Source: Cryobacterium levicorallinum (GTDB lineage Bacteria > Actinomycetota > Actinomycetes > Actinomycetales > Microbacteriaceae). From it: 64,000 nt of DNA. This document shows, in pieces, positions 55,397 through 63,636 of the stretch. Each line of letters begins with the position of its first letter. Positions within the stretch are counted from its first letter, which is position 1. Both the position numbers and the translations under genes were made by a program. The stretch covers positions 62,001 to 126,000 of the forward strand of contig NZ_SOFE01000023.1 of assembly GCF_004402405.1 (NCBI RefSeq), read 5' to 3'. The notes under the pieces are model-generated. The model did no database searches and was not told the DNA's origin. It saw nothing but the letters and a program-made list of their open reading frames with translations.

Positions 55397-57099
55397 TGAG
55401 CGCGCAGTCCCTTCCCGACGTCGTACGCATCGACAACCTCAATGTGACCTTCGCCACCGACGGTGGCGCGGTCAAGGCCGTCGACGGCGTGAGCCTGCGC
55501 GTCGCTCCCGGAGAAGTGCTCGCCATCGTGGGGGAGAGCGGCAGCGGCAAGACCGTCACCGCGAAGACCATCCTCGGCCTGCTGCCCGAGACGGCTACCG
55601 CCCACGGTGCCGTCATCCTGAGCAGCAAGGACGGTTCCAACTCCAACGACGTGCTCTCCGTCAGCAAGCAGAAACTGCGTCAACTGCGGGGAACGGATGT
55701 TTCCATGGTCTTCCAGGAGCCGTCAACGGCCCTGAACCCCGTGTTCACCGTCGGTTGGCAGATTGCCGAGGGCATCCGGGCCCACGGTGAATTCAGCCGC
55801 AAGGAAGCCCGCGCCAAGGCGATTGAGATTCTCGGCCGGGTCGGCATCCCCGACCCAGAGAGCCGCGTCGACTACTACCCGCACCAGTTCTCCGGCGGCC
55901 AGAAGCAGCGGGTCGTCATCGCCATGGCCCTCGTACTCGACCCCGGGCTCATCGTCGCCGACGAGCCGACCACGGCGTTGGATGTGACCGTGCAGGCCGA
56001 AATCCTCGACCTTCTCCGCCGCTGCCGCGACGAATTCGGCACCGCCATCGTGTTGATCACCCACAATATGGGTGTCGTCGCCGATCTCGCCGACCGCGTC
56101 GTCGTGATGTACGAGGGCAAAGTCGTCGAAGAAGCTCCAGCCCAGGATCTGTTCTCCAACCCCAAACACGAATACACCAAGCGACTGCTCGGCTCTGTGC
56201 CCCGCGTTGGCCACGGCACGGTACGGGCAACCGCACGGTTGCAGGCTCGGGAGTGCGATTGGGTGAATCAGACCCCGGTCGTCGTCGCGAACAATCTGAA
56301 GATCCAGTACCCGGGCCGGCTCGGCAAACCCGGTTTCACCGCCGTCGACGGGGTGAGCTTCAGCATCCGCCCAGGCGAGGTACTCGGCCTGGTCGGCGAG
56401 AGCGGATCCGGCAAGACCACCATCGGCCGGGCCATGGGCGGTCTCACCAAGGTGACCGGCGGCTCGCTGACGGTACTCGGCCATGAGATGAATGGTTTCA
56501 GGGAACGCGCCTTCAAGAAGGTGCGCAGCGACATCGGATTTGTCTTTCAGGACCCGGCTTCGAGCTTCAACCCGTTACTCACCATTGCCGAATGCGTCGC
56601 CGAGCCGCTCGTCGTGCACGGGCGGGCAGCGAACACCCGGGCCGCCCGCAAGCGGGTAGACGAACTGCTTGAAGCCGTGCAGCTGCCCAAAGCTTTCGGC
56701 GACCGGTACCCGCACGAGCTCAGCGGTGGCCAGCGGCAACGGGCCAGCCTGGCTCGTGGGCTCGCGCTCGAGCCGAGCCTGCTTATCGCCGATGAACCGA
56801 CCAGCGCGCTCGACGTGTCCGTGCAAGCGAAGGTGCTCGAACTCTTCGCCGAGATCCAGGCGGAATTCGGGTTCGCGGCCTTATTTATCAGTCACGACCT
56901 TGCCGTCGTCGACATTCTCGCTGACCGCATTGCCGTGCTGTACAAGGGAAAATTGGTCGAGGAAGGCACCGGCGCCGAGGTGCTCGGAGCTCCGAAAGAT
57001 CCGTACACGCAGCGGCTGCTCGCCTCGCTTCCGGTGCCCGACCCGGCCACGCAGGCCTTGCGCCGAGACGAGCTTCGCCTTCTGCGTGCGGCAAGATAG
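55396..57099 (+). CDS. Double ABC ATPase (DppD-DppF fusion)
   Basis: The 567-residue protein carries two complete nucleotide-binding domains. The first has Walker A GESGSGKT (near 41), signature FSGGQKQR and Walker B LIVADEPTTALD; the second (from about 290) has GESGSGKTT, LSGGQRQR and LLIADEPTSALD. Together they can form the heterodimeric motor of the importer. Such fusions are common in Actinobacteria. The start ATG overlaps the permease stop. Confidence 0.95.
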   Translation: MSAQSLPDVVRIDNLNVTFATDGGAVKAVDGVSLRVAPGEVLAIVGESGSGKTVTAKTILGLLPETATAHGAVILSSKDGSNSNDVLSVSKQKLRQLRGTDVSMVFQEPSTALNPVFTVGWQIAEGIRAHGEFSRKEARAKAIEILGRVGIPDPESRVDYYPHQFSGGQKQRVVIAMALVLDPGLIVADEPTTALDVTVQAEILDLLRRCRDEFGTAIVLITHNMGVVADLADRVVVMYEGKVVEEAPAQDLFSNPKHEYTKRLLGSVPRVGHGTVRATARLQARECDWVNQTPVVVANNLKIQYPGRLGKPGFTAVDGVSFSIRPGEVLGLVGESGSGKTTIGRAMGGLTKVTGGSLTVLGHEMNGFRERAFKKVRSDIGFVFQDPASSFNPLLTIAECVAEPLVVHGRAANTRAARKRVDELLEAVQLPKAFGDRYPHELSGGQRQRASLARGLALEPSLLIADEPTSALDVSVQAKVLELFAEIQAEFGFAALFISHDLAVVDILADRIAVLYKGKLVEEGTGAEVLGAPKDPYTQRLLASLPVPDPATQALRRDELRLLRAAR

Positions 57100-57104
57100 A
57101 CCGT

Positions 57105-58019
57105 ATGAAGCAAGGCGCGGCATCCGTTTCCCCGATCAATTCCAGTGATCTGACCATCGAATACCCGCCGCACGGGGCGAGCCCGGCGTATGTCGCGGTG
57201 CACGGCTTCACCCTGCGCATCGCTCCCGGCGAAGTCGTCGGGCTGCTCGGCGAGAGTGGTTCCGGCAAGAGCACTCTGGCCCGGGTGCTCTCCGGTGACG
57301 CGTTTGTCAGCGAGAGCACCGGCATCCGTCCCCAGATCACCGGGGGCGAGGCGACCGTGCTCGGCTTCGGCCTCCGCCGTATCAGCAAACGCAAGCTGGC
57401 GCGGCTCACCTTCGGCGTCGGCCTGCTCGCCCAGGACGCGGCCGATACCCTGCCGTCGACCATGACGGTCGCCGAGATTGTCGCCGAACCGGTGCTCGAA
57501 CGCGATCGACGCTACAACCGTCGTGCCCTCGGGGTACGGGTCGCCACCCTGATCGATGCGGTGCGGTTGCCACTGGTCGTTCTCGGCCAGTACCCCTATG
57601 AGCTCTCCAGCGGCCAGCGTCAGCGCGTGGCGCTGGCTCGCGCCCTTGTGTTCGGACCGTCGCTCTTGATCGCTGACGAGCCTACAGCGGGCGTTGACGT
57701 TACGGTGCGGGGCGCCATTATCGACCTGATCAGCGAGCTGCAGCTGGAGCGATCTTTCTCGGGGCTCGTGATCAGTCACGACCTGGCCGTGCTGAGGCAG
57801 GTCGCCAACCGTATCGGTGTCATGCATCAGGGTGTGTTGGTCGGCCTCGGCACCATTGAGGAGGTCTTTCGGGACCCGTGGCACCCGTATGTCAAGGGAC
57901 TTGCCGCCGCCCTGCAGCCAGCCGAAGTCGAACGGAACGTTCACACCGACGTCTACGAGGCCGGAGCGCCCGATGCCGCCGATAGCGGCGATGAAACGGA
58001 TACCGCAGTCGGCTTTTGA
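57105..58019 (+). CDS. Additional ABC ATPase of the peptide importer operon
   Basis: This 304-residue protein is a third, complete nucleotide-binding domain: Walker A GESGSGKST (near 50), a divergent but intact signature LSSGQRQRVALARAL, Walker B LLIADEPTAGVD and the H-loop ISHDLAV. It is less like DppD/DppF, with an unusual Q-loop region LLAQDAADTLPSTMTV. It begins 5 bp after the fused ATPase, so it belongs to the operon; why a third domain is needed is unknown. Confidence 0.9.
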   Translation: MKQGAASVSPINSSDLTIEYPPHGASPAYVAVHGFTLRIAPGEVVGLLGESGSGKSTLARVLSGDAFVSESTGIRPQITGGEATVLGFGLRRISKRKLARLTFGVGLLAQDAADTLPSTMTVAEIVAEPVLERDRRYNRRALGVRVATLIDAVRLPLVVLGQYPYELSSGQRQRVALARALVFGPSLLIADEPTAGVDVTVRGAIIDLISELQLERSFSGLVISHDLAVLRQVANRIGVMHQGVLVGLGTIEEVFRDPWHPYVKGLAAALQPAEVERNVHTDVYEAGAPDAADSGDETDTAVGF

Positions 58020-58201
58020 GACCAATCCCGGCCCGTCCCTCCTGATTTCGGGTCGGAGTAGTCGTGACCCGCGCCGACACGCCCGACCGTACTTTGGTGC
58101 GTGAGACTGCGCAACTGTTGCGTCGGCCCGACTTTCCGGGGCTGAACGGGTTCTGAACCCTTCAAATGGCGCCAGCGGAGGCGAACAGAACCCGTTGTGG
58201 T

Positions 58202-58230
58202 TTGGGCCCCGCAAGAAAACTTGGTAAAGT
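58202..58230 (+). promoter_or_regulatory. Promoter of tRNA-Asn
   Basis: TTGGGC (58202-58207), 17 bp, then TAAAGT (58225-58230) with an upstream TGG extending the -10. The predicted start is near 58237, 13 nt before the tRNA. The rest of the 230-bp gap from 58020 shows only a short GGGT/ACCC hairpin at 58148-58160. Confidence 0.65.
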
Positions 58231-58249
58231 CGTAACGCTGCTCAAGCAT

Positions 58250-58322
58250 TCCTCGATAGCTCAATTGGCAGAGCAGCGCACTGTTAATGCGCAGGTTCTT
58301 GGTTCGAGTCCAAGTCGGGGAG
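58250..58322 (+). tRNA. tRNA-Asn (GTT)
   Basis: The 73-nt cloverleaf has acceptor TCCTCGA/TCGGGGA (one G-U), D-arm GCTC/GAGC, anticodon stem GCGCA/TGCGC with anticodon GTT at 58283-58285, and T-arm with GGTTCGAGTCC. Discriminator G; CCA is not encoded. Confidence 0.97.
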
Positions 58323-58324
58323 CG

Positions 58325-58363
58325 AAAGGCCACTCAGGGCTCCACCCCGGGTGGCCTTTTTTG
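58325..58363 (+). terminator. Terminator after tRNA-Asn
   Basis: AAAGGCCAC (58325-58333) pairs with GTGGCCTTT (58351-58359), followed by a T-run. Confidence 0.9.
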
Positions 58364-58390
58364 TCGGTATATTCCGGCCGACAAAAAAGG
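58355..58390. terminator. Second, palindromic terminator-like repeat
   Basis: CCTTTTTTGTCGG (58355-58367) and CCGACAAAAAAGG (58378-58390) are a perfect 13-bp inverted repeat sharing the T-run with the first terminator. The A/T ends allow function on both strands. Confidence 0.7.
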
Positions 58391-58446
58391 TCTTCCTCAA
58401 TTTTCAACGTGCGCCAGGGCTTCGGCACAAGAGACGGCGGTCAGCA

Positions 58447-59322
58447 GTGGAGTTCGCGCAACTTCTGGTACCGGCGCTCGGAGCACTGTGTGGTGCGTTG
58501 TTGGTGCTCTGGGTGATCGGCCTGCTGCGCTCTCGCCGGATCATCTTTGACCGCAACGCCGCCGAGCGCGTGCGCATCGAGCTGGAACTGTCTCTCGCCG
58601 AGCAACAGGGGCGCCTGGCTATCATCCGTGAGCTGCAGGACGGCGCCGTGCTCACCATTGCCCGCCTGATCACCCGGGCTGAAGGCGCACGGTACACCGC
58701 CGAAAGTGATCCCTCCACGGCCGTACGTGCCGCCACCGCGCTCGTCGACGACGGCCGAGTGGCCCTCGCGGACATGCGCCGGGTGCTGACGATCGTGCGC
58801 GAAGGCGAAACCGTCGGCGCACTACAGCCCGGCCCGCAGTCCACCCGCGACCTGTTTCGGGTCATGCGCGACGCCGGACTGGTAGTCAGTTTCAGCGAAT
58901 CCGGCGAGCGCTTCGCCCTCAAGGCGGGCGCCGAACTGGCCATTTTCCGCATTCTGCAGAGCGCCCTGTCGAACGCGCTCAAGCATGGTGGGGTCGGCAC
59001 CGAGGCCCGTGTGTCGTTCACCTGGACGCAGGACGGCCTGCAGCTACTCGTCGATGATGACGGCATTCGGGCCGCCGCCCGTCGTGACGGCAAGGAGGCC
59101 GACGAACAGGCGGCGCGCACCCCGTATTCGATCGAAGACGACCTCAAGGCCCTCAGCGAGAGCATTGCCGGTCCCGGCATCACCCAGATGCGCGAGCGTG
59201 CCCAGCTGTTCGGCGGCGTGTTCAATGCTGGAACCGTGCCCGGCCTGGGGTTCTCCGTGTCGGCCGTGTTCCCATCGCTGCGCTTTCACAACGGCGTGCA
59301 CGGCGTCGACCTGTCCCGGTAG
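58447..59322 (+). CDS. Histidine-kinase-like protein lacking the phospho-acceptor His
   Basis: The 291-residue protein has one N-terminal membrane helix (about 6-28), a dimerisation helix and a C-terminal GHKL ATPase domain. In NarL-type kinases the helix reads RELHD; here it is RELQDG (Gln64). The N-box is QSALSNALKHGG, with Asn176 kept but the usual Glu replaced by Ser. VDDDG (202-206) and GPGITQMRERAQLFGG are intact. No response regulator is adjacent. It may bind ATP without classic phosphotransfer. GTG at 58447 is chosen; the frame is open upstream. Confidence 0.8.
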   Translation: MEFAQLLVPALGALCGALLVLWVIGLLRSRRIIFDRNAAERVRIELELSLAEQQGRLAIIRELQDGAVLTIARLITRAEGARYTAESDPSTAVRAATALVDDGRVALADMRRVLTIVREGETVGALQPGPQSTRDLFRVMRDAGLVVSFSESGERFALKAGAELAIFRILQSALSNALKHGGVGTEARVSFTWTQDGLQLLVDDDGIRAAARRDGKEADEQAARTPYSIEDDLKALSESIAGPGITQMRERAQLFGGVFNAGTVPGLGFSVSAVFPSLRFHNGVHGVDLSR

Positions 59323-59331
59323 ACCCGCGGC

Positions 59332-60096
59332 ATGAGCGAAATTCTCGCAAAAAAAGTTGATGAACAGCGGCAGCAACGACTGGCGACCCGCGAAGGCATC
59401 GCCGTGGGACTCGCGACCGCCGCCTACGGAGTGTCCTTCGGCGCTCTGTCGGTCGCCGCCGGACTCGACATCTGGCAGACCTGCTTCATCAGCATCGTGA
59501 TGTTCTCCGGTGGTTCCCAGTTCGCCTTGGTCGGAGTGCTCGCCGCCGGCGGTGTCGCGGCCGGCCCGGCGGCGATCGCGAGCGCGGCCCTCCTCGGCGT
59601 GCGAAACGGCATCTATGGCATGCGCACCGCACCCGTTGTCGGCACCGGGCTCTGGAAACGGTTCGCCGCCGCCTGGATCACCATCGACGAATCGACGGCG
59701 GTCGCCCTGGCCCAGCCCACCCCGCGTAGTCGGCGGGTCGGCTTCTGGGTCACCGGTCTCGCCGTCTTCATCGGCTGGAACATCACAACCCTGCTCGGCG
59801 CCCTGCTCGGTGATGCCCTCGGAGACACTCGGGCTTACGGCCTCGATGCGGCGGCCGCAGCGGCCTTCGTCGGCCTGCTCTGGCCACGATTGAAGCGGAT
59901 GCAGGCGGTCGCGGTGGCCGTCGCCGCTGCGGTCGTCGCTGCGACGCTCACCCCCGTGCTCATGCCGGGCCTGCCCGTGCTGGTCGCAGCGCTCGTCGCG
60001 GTCGTGGTCGGCTTGTTCAACTGGCTGGGCACACCCGGCGTGCCGGGCGGGGCATCCACTCGCCGACCGAGCGATGGATCGGGGCTGGACTCATGA
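59332..60096 (+). CDS. azlC: AzlC family branched-chain amino acid exporter subunit
   Basis: The 254-residue membrane protein has TAAYGVSFGALSVAAGLDIWQTCFISIVMFSGGSQFALVGVL, the AzlC signature, and about seven hydrophobic segments. With AzlD it exports branched-chain amino acids or analogues in characterised systems (BrnFE, AzlCD). It overlaps azlD as ATGA. Confidence 0.92.
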   Translation: MSEILAKKVDEQRQQRLATREGIAVGLATAAYGVSFGALSVAAGLDIWQTCFISIVMFSGGSQFALVGVLAAGGVAAGPAAIASAALLGVRNGIYGMRTAPVVGTGLWKRFAAAWITIDESTAVALAQPTPRSRRVGFWVTGLAVFIGWNITTLLGALLGDALGDTRAYGLDAAAAAAFVGLLWPRLKRMQAVAVAVAAAVVAATLTPVLMPGLPVLVAALVAVVVGLFNWLGTPGVPGGASTRRPSDGSGLDS

Positions 60097-60398
60097 CACT
60101 CTGGCAGATCATCATTGCCGCCTCGATCGCTGTGCTGGCGCTCAAACTCACCGGATACCTGGTGCCTCCGGCTCTGCTGCACAAGCCAACGCCGGCCCGC
60201 ATCGCCGATCTGCTGACCGTGGCCTTGCTGGCCGCGTTGATCGCGGTGCAGACGCTCGGCAACGGTCAGGCGCTGGTGCTGGATGCTCGCATTCCAGCGG
60301 TCATCGTGGCGGCTGGCCTGTTTGCGATCAAGACGCCGTTCATCGTGGTGGTGCTTGTGGCAGCCTTGGTCGCGGCCGGGCTGCGCGCGCTGACCTAG
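60093..60398 (+). CDS. azlD: AzlD family small membrane subunit
   Basis: The 101-residue protein has three to four hydrophobic helices and LKLTGYLVPPALLHKPTPARIADLLTVALLAALIAVQTL, typical of AzlD. It is the obligate partner of AzlC. Its TAG overlaps the stop of the convergent def gene in a shared CTAG. Confidence 0.9.
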   Translation: MTLWQIIIAASIAVLALKLTGYLVPPALLHKPTPARIADLLTVALLAALIAVQTLGNGQALVLDARIPAVIVAAGLFAIKTPFIVVVLVAALVAAGLRALT

Positions 60399-60967
60399 CC
60401 TTCGAGGTTGTCGACGCCGGGGATCCAGGTCAGGCCCGGAACGCCCCAGCTCTTCTTGCGTACGACCTTGGCGGCCATCTTGGCGTAGACGTGCTGCAGA
60501 CGGTCAACGTAGAGCGTGCCGTCGAGGTGATCGAACTCGTGCTGGAAGATGCGGGCGAGCCAGCCATCAGCTCGAATTTCAAAGGGCTGTTGCTCAGCGT
60601 CGACAGCTCGCAGAATGGCTGATTCGGCTCGTTTGAGCGGAAAACGTTCACCGGGAAAGGACAGGCAGCCCTCGTCCTCGTCGGCATCCTCATCGTCGAC
60701 CGGTTCGGCGGAGACCGGGGTGATCCAGAGCTCCGGGTTGATCGCGACGCCTCGCCAGGTCACTTCGTCGTCGTCCTGATAGCTGTAAGTAAAAATTCGC
60801 AGCCCGACACCCACCTGCGGGGCGGCCAATCCCACCCCCGGCGCAGCATCCATCGTCTCGAACATGTCTCGCACCAGGTCGCGCAGATTGTCGTCGAAAT
60901 CGACGACGGGAGCTGCGGGGGAATGGAGAACGGGGTCACCTGAAATTACTATCGCGCGTACGGGCAT
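60395..60967 (-). CDS. def: Peptide deformylase
   Basis: Def removes formyl groups from new proteins. The 190-residue product has all three motifs: GVGLAAPQVG, EGCLSFPGE (metal Cys) and QHEFDHLDG (metal His pair with catalytic Glu). An acidic insertion (VDDEDADEDEG) precedes motif 2. TATTCT on the minus strand (60974-60979) ends 6 nt before the ATG, so the message may be leaderless. Confidence 0.96.
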   Translation of the reverse strand: MPVRAIVISGDPVLHSPAAPVVDFDDNLRDLVRDMFETMDAAPGVGLAAPQVGVGLRIFTYSYQDDDEVTWRGVAINPELWITPVSAEPVDDEDADEDEGCLSFPGERFPLKRAESAILRAVDAEQQPFEIRADGWLARIFQHEFDHLDGTLYVDRLQHVYAKMAAKVVRKKSWGVPGLTWIPGVDNLEG

Positions 60968-60973
60968 TTCTCC

Positions 60974-60979
60974 AGAATA
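60974..60979 (-). promoter_or_regulatory. -10 box for a leaderless def transcript
   Basis: The minus strand reads TATTCT-GGAGAA-ATG; the -10 box lies exactly 6 nt from the start. GGAGAA abuts the ATG, too close for a ribosome binding site. Confidence 0.5.
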
Positions 60980-60995
60980 TCGGCAAGCTTGTGGG

Positions 60996-61001
60996 TAGGG
61001 T
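60996..61001 (+). promoter_or_regulatory. -10 box for a leaderless transporter transcript
   Basis: TAGGGT (60996-61001) is 6 nt before the GTG at 61008, divergent from the def -10 box. No ribosome binding site is seen. Confidence 0.5.
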
Positions 61002-61007
61002 CATGAA

Positions 61008-61922
61008 GTGACCTCTGACCTAACCGATCTGGCGAGTGAAATCGCCATTGATCCCAGGCAGGCCATCGGAATTCCGCTGGCCCTGGTCGGCGCGGTCTTC
61101 CTATCGCTGGGTGCTCAGTTTCAGCATCGCGGCGTCACCAAGGTCGAAGCGCACACTGAAGCGGTCACCGGTGGACTCAACGTTCGGCAGCTGACCTTAC
61201 TGCTCGCGCGACCTTCCTGGGTGTTCGGATCCATCATGCTCGGCCTGGCGATCGTGTTTCAGCTCACGAGCCTCGCCTTTGCGCCCATCATCGTCGTGCA
61301 GCCGCTCGGCGCGGTTGCCCTCGTGATCACGGCAATTCTGAATGCCCGGGTCAGCCGGGTCAGCCTCAACCGAGCAAGTATCATCGCGATCTCGATGTGC
61401 GTGGGGGGTGTCGGGCTGTTTGTGACCGTAGCTGCGTTCACCGCCATCGACAAACCGGTCACCGACCGCAATTTGACCACGATTCTCATCGTGCTCACGG
61501 TCGTTCTCTTGCTCTTCGCGCTGGCGTTCGGCTTTCTCCGTCACCGTTCGCAGGCAGTCTTTTATATTCTCGGCGCCGGGGTGCTGTACGGATTTGTCGC
61601 GACTCTCGCCAAAGTCGTCATCAACCGCACCCAGAACGGAAATTTCGAGTGGCTGACCCTGACCTGTGTGCTTGGGTTGCTGCTCGCCGCTGCGCTCGGG
61701 GCCTATTTTGTGCAGAACGCGTATGCCTCCGGGCCACCGGATCTCGTCATTGCGGGGCTGACCGTCGTCGATCCTCTGGTTGCGGTGGGAATCGGCATCA
61801 TTGTGCTCGGCGAAGCCAGCCAGGCACCGCCGGCAGCGGCCGTCGCCTTCGTCGTGGCGGGCGCCATCGCGATTTGGGGTGTCTTCTTGCTCGCACGGTA
61901 TCATCCCCAGTTGGATCGCTGA
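61008..61922 (+). CDS. DMT superfamily transporter (NIPA-like)
   Basis: The 304-residue membrane protein has about nine hydrophobic helices. It starts the membrane part with AIGIPLALVGAVFLSLGAQFQHRGV, and QLTSLAFAPIIVVQPLGAVALVITAILNA is typical of the EamA/NIPA type. GLTVVDPLVAVGIGIIVLGE is the matching second-half motif. The substrate is unknown; NIPA proteins in eukaryotes carry magnesium, which should not be assumed here. The start is GTG, 40 bp from the divergent def start. Confidence 0.85.
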   Translation: MTSDLTDLASEIAIDPRQAIGIPLALVGAVFLSLGAQFQHRGVTKVEAHTEAVTGGLNVRQLTLLLARPSWVFGSIMLGLAIVFQLTSLAFAPIIVVQPLGAVALVITAILNARVSRVSLNRASIIAISMCVGGVGLFVTVAAFTAIDKPVTDRNLTTILIVLTVVLLLFALAFGFLRHRSQAVFYILGAGVLYGFVATLAKVVINRTQNGNFEWLTLTCVLGLLLAAALGAYFVQNAYASGPPDLVIAGLTVVDPLVAVGIGIIVLGEASQAPPAAAVAFVVAGAIAIWGVFLLARYHPQLDR

Positions 61923-62072
61923 AACGTGAAGAATTTTGGTGTTCCACGGTGCGGGCGCGTCTCGCGATGCTCGGTTTAGAATAGGGTCGTGTACGCCGCG
62001 TCAACGACCGAGCGCGCCCGAGACTTTCTGCCGGACGATGTTCCCGGCCCACCAACGTAGGGACCACTCCAC

Positions 62073-63353
62073 TTGTCAGATGTGACCGACTTGCAGAGCA
62101 GCCCGACTCCGGGCGTTGCGCCACAGCGTGGCCCGAATGCCTCGGCGAAAAAACCGCCGATTCGGGTGCTCATCGCTGCGGACACGTTTGCTCCCGACGT
62201 GAACGGGGCTGCGCGTTTCGCCGAGCGGCTTGCCGCCGGCCTGGTGGAACGGGGCCACGAGGTGCAGATCATGGCGCCCGCTGCATCACGCAAGCACGGC
62301 AGCCGGACCGAGATGCACGAGGGCCAGCCCATGGTGGTGCACCGCCTGCACAGCTGGCGCTGGTATCCGCACGACTGGCTGCGGTTTGCGCTGCCGTGGC
62401 TGGTTCGCGGCCAGAGCCGTCGCATTCTCGATTCCTACCGCCCAGACGTCGTGCATTTTCAGTCGCACATCAACGTCGGGCGTGGCGTGTCGATCGAGGC
62501 GGCGAAGCGGGACATTCGTTTGGTTGGTACGAACCATTTCATGCCCGAGAACATGGTGAAATTTTCCCTGGTTCCGTTGGGTTTTCAGGATCGCGTGATC
62601 AAGGCAGCCTGGCGAGCGGCCCGGCGCACGTTCGGACGTGCCGCAGCGGTGACTACGCCCACCCGGCGGGCCGCCCAGTTCCTGGAAAAATACACCGGGC
62701 TGACCGGTGTCCACGCCATTTCCTGCGGCATTGACGCTGATAACTACTCGCCGAATTTTGAACCACGCACGGAGAACCGCATTCTGTTTGTGGGGCGGGT
62801 CACCGGCGAGAAGCAGATCGACGTGCTGCTCGAAGCGGTGGCGAAGTTGAATCCCGATCTCGATGTGCAGGTCGAAATCGTGGGCGGGGGAGACCAGAGA
62901 CGCAACCTGGAGCACCTGGCTGACACCCTCGGCATCCGCTCACGGGTCACGTTTACCGGGTACGTGACGGATGCGGAGCTGCGCGCGGCGTACTCGCGGG
63001 CGACGGTTTTCGCGATGCCGTCGATCGCCGAGCTGCAGAGCATCGCCACCATGGAGGCCATGGCCTCCGGATTACCGATCGTCGCCGCTGACGCCATGGC
63101 GCTCCCGCACCTCGTGCATGACCAGGCGAACGGGTACCTGTTCAAGCCGAGCGATGCGCAAGATCTCGCCGACAAACTCACTCTCGTGCTAACGGCGACG
63201 CCAGAGCTCCTGGAGGCGCTCAAGCGCGAGTCGCTCAAGCTCATTGCCGCGCACGACATCAAGCGCACGTTGAGCACATTCGAATGCCTGTATCGTGGGG
63301 AGCCGGTGGGCGATTTGGTCACCAACGGGGCCTCGGCGCATCTGCCGGAGTAG
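62073..63353 (+). CDS. GT4 glycosyltransferase (PimB/MgtA-like)
   Basis: The 426-residue GT-B enzyme has an N-terminal Rossmann half (RVLIAADTFAPDVNGAARFAERLAAGL and HFQSHINVGRGVSIEA) and a C-terminal half with ILFVGRVTGEKQIDVLLEAV and the E-x7-E signature PSIAELQSIATMEAMASGLPIV. It resembles actinobacterial mannosyl/glucosyltransferases for phosphatidylinositol or glycolipids; donor and acceptor are not known. The start is TTG at 62073, 8 nt after GTAGGGA; a GTG at 62082 is an alternative. Confidence 0.9.
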   Translation: MSDVTDLQSSPTPGVAPQRGPNASAKKPPIRVLIAADTFAPDVNGAARFAERLAAGLVERGHEVQIMAPAASRKHGSRTEMHEGQPMVVHRLHSWRWYPHDWLRFALPWLVRGQSRRILDSYRPDVVHFQSHINVGRGVSIEAAKRDIRLVGTNHFMPENMVKFSLVPLGFQDRVIKAAWRAARRTFGRAAAVTTPTRRAAQFLEKYTGLTGVHAISCGIDADNYSPNFEPRTENRILFVGRVTGEKQIDVLLEAVAKLNPDLDVQVEIVGGGDQRRNLEHLADTLGIRSRVTFTGYVTDAELRAAYSRATVFAMPSIAELQSIATMEAMASGLPIVAADAMALPHLVHDQANGYLFKPSDAQDLADKLTLVLTATPELLEALKRESLKLIAAHDIKRTLSTFECLYRGEPVGDLVTNGASAHLPE

Positions 63354-63391
63354 TCACGTAGTTCTGGCGGGACGTTTTGGTCGCGCTTTTT

Positions 63392-63465
63392 GGGGCGGTA
63401 GCTCAGCTGGTTAGAGCAGCGGACTCATAATCCGTCGGTCCCGGGTTCAAGTCCCGGCCGCCCTA
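63392..63465 (+). tRNA. tRNA with CAT anticodon (elongator Met, possibly Ile2)
   Basis: The 74-nt cloverleaf has acceptor GGGGCGG/CCGCCCT, D-arm GCTC/GAGC, anticodon CAT at 63426-63428, and T-arm CCGGG-TTCAAGT-CCCGG. Discriminator A; no CCA. CAT is also used by tRNA-Ile2 (lysidine-modified). The acceptor is not that of the initiator (first pair G-U). It borders an integrase cassette. Confidence 0.95.
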
Positions 63466-63636
63466 CTGTAAATTTGATCTGATCAGGGTTTCTTGTCTTC
63501 ACCGAAAGGGCAAGACTTGACGCACTATCCGTTTATTAACCGTTTATTCAAAAATTTCCGCCTTCTCCGGGTGTTCGTAGAGAAGGTGCACGACCCAGTT
63601 CGAGTCATCTGGAGTGACCTCGATTACCTATGGGTT

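Noticed and set aside
63392..63465. Initiator tRNA-Met
   Set aside because: The acceptor starts with a G-U pair and not the unpaired C-A type first position of bacterial initiators, and the anticodon stem lacks three G-C pairs in a row (GCGGA/TCCGT).
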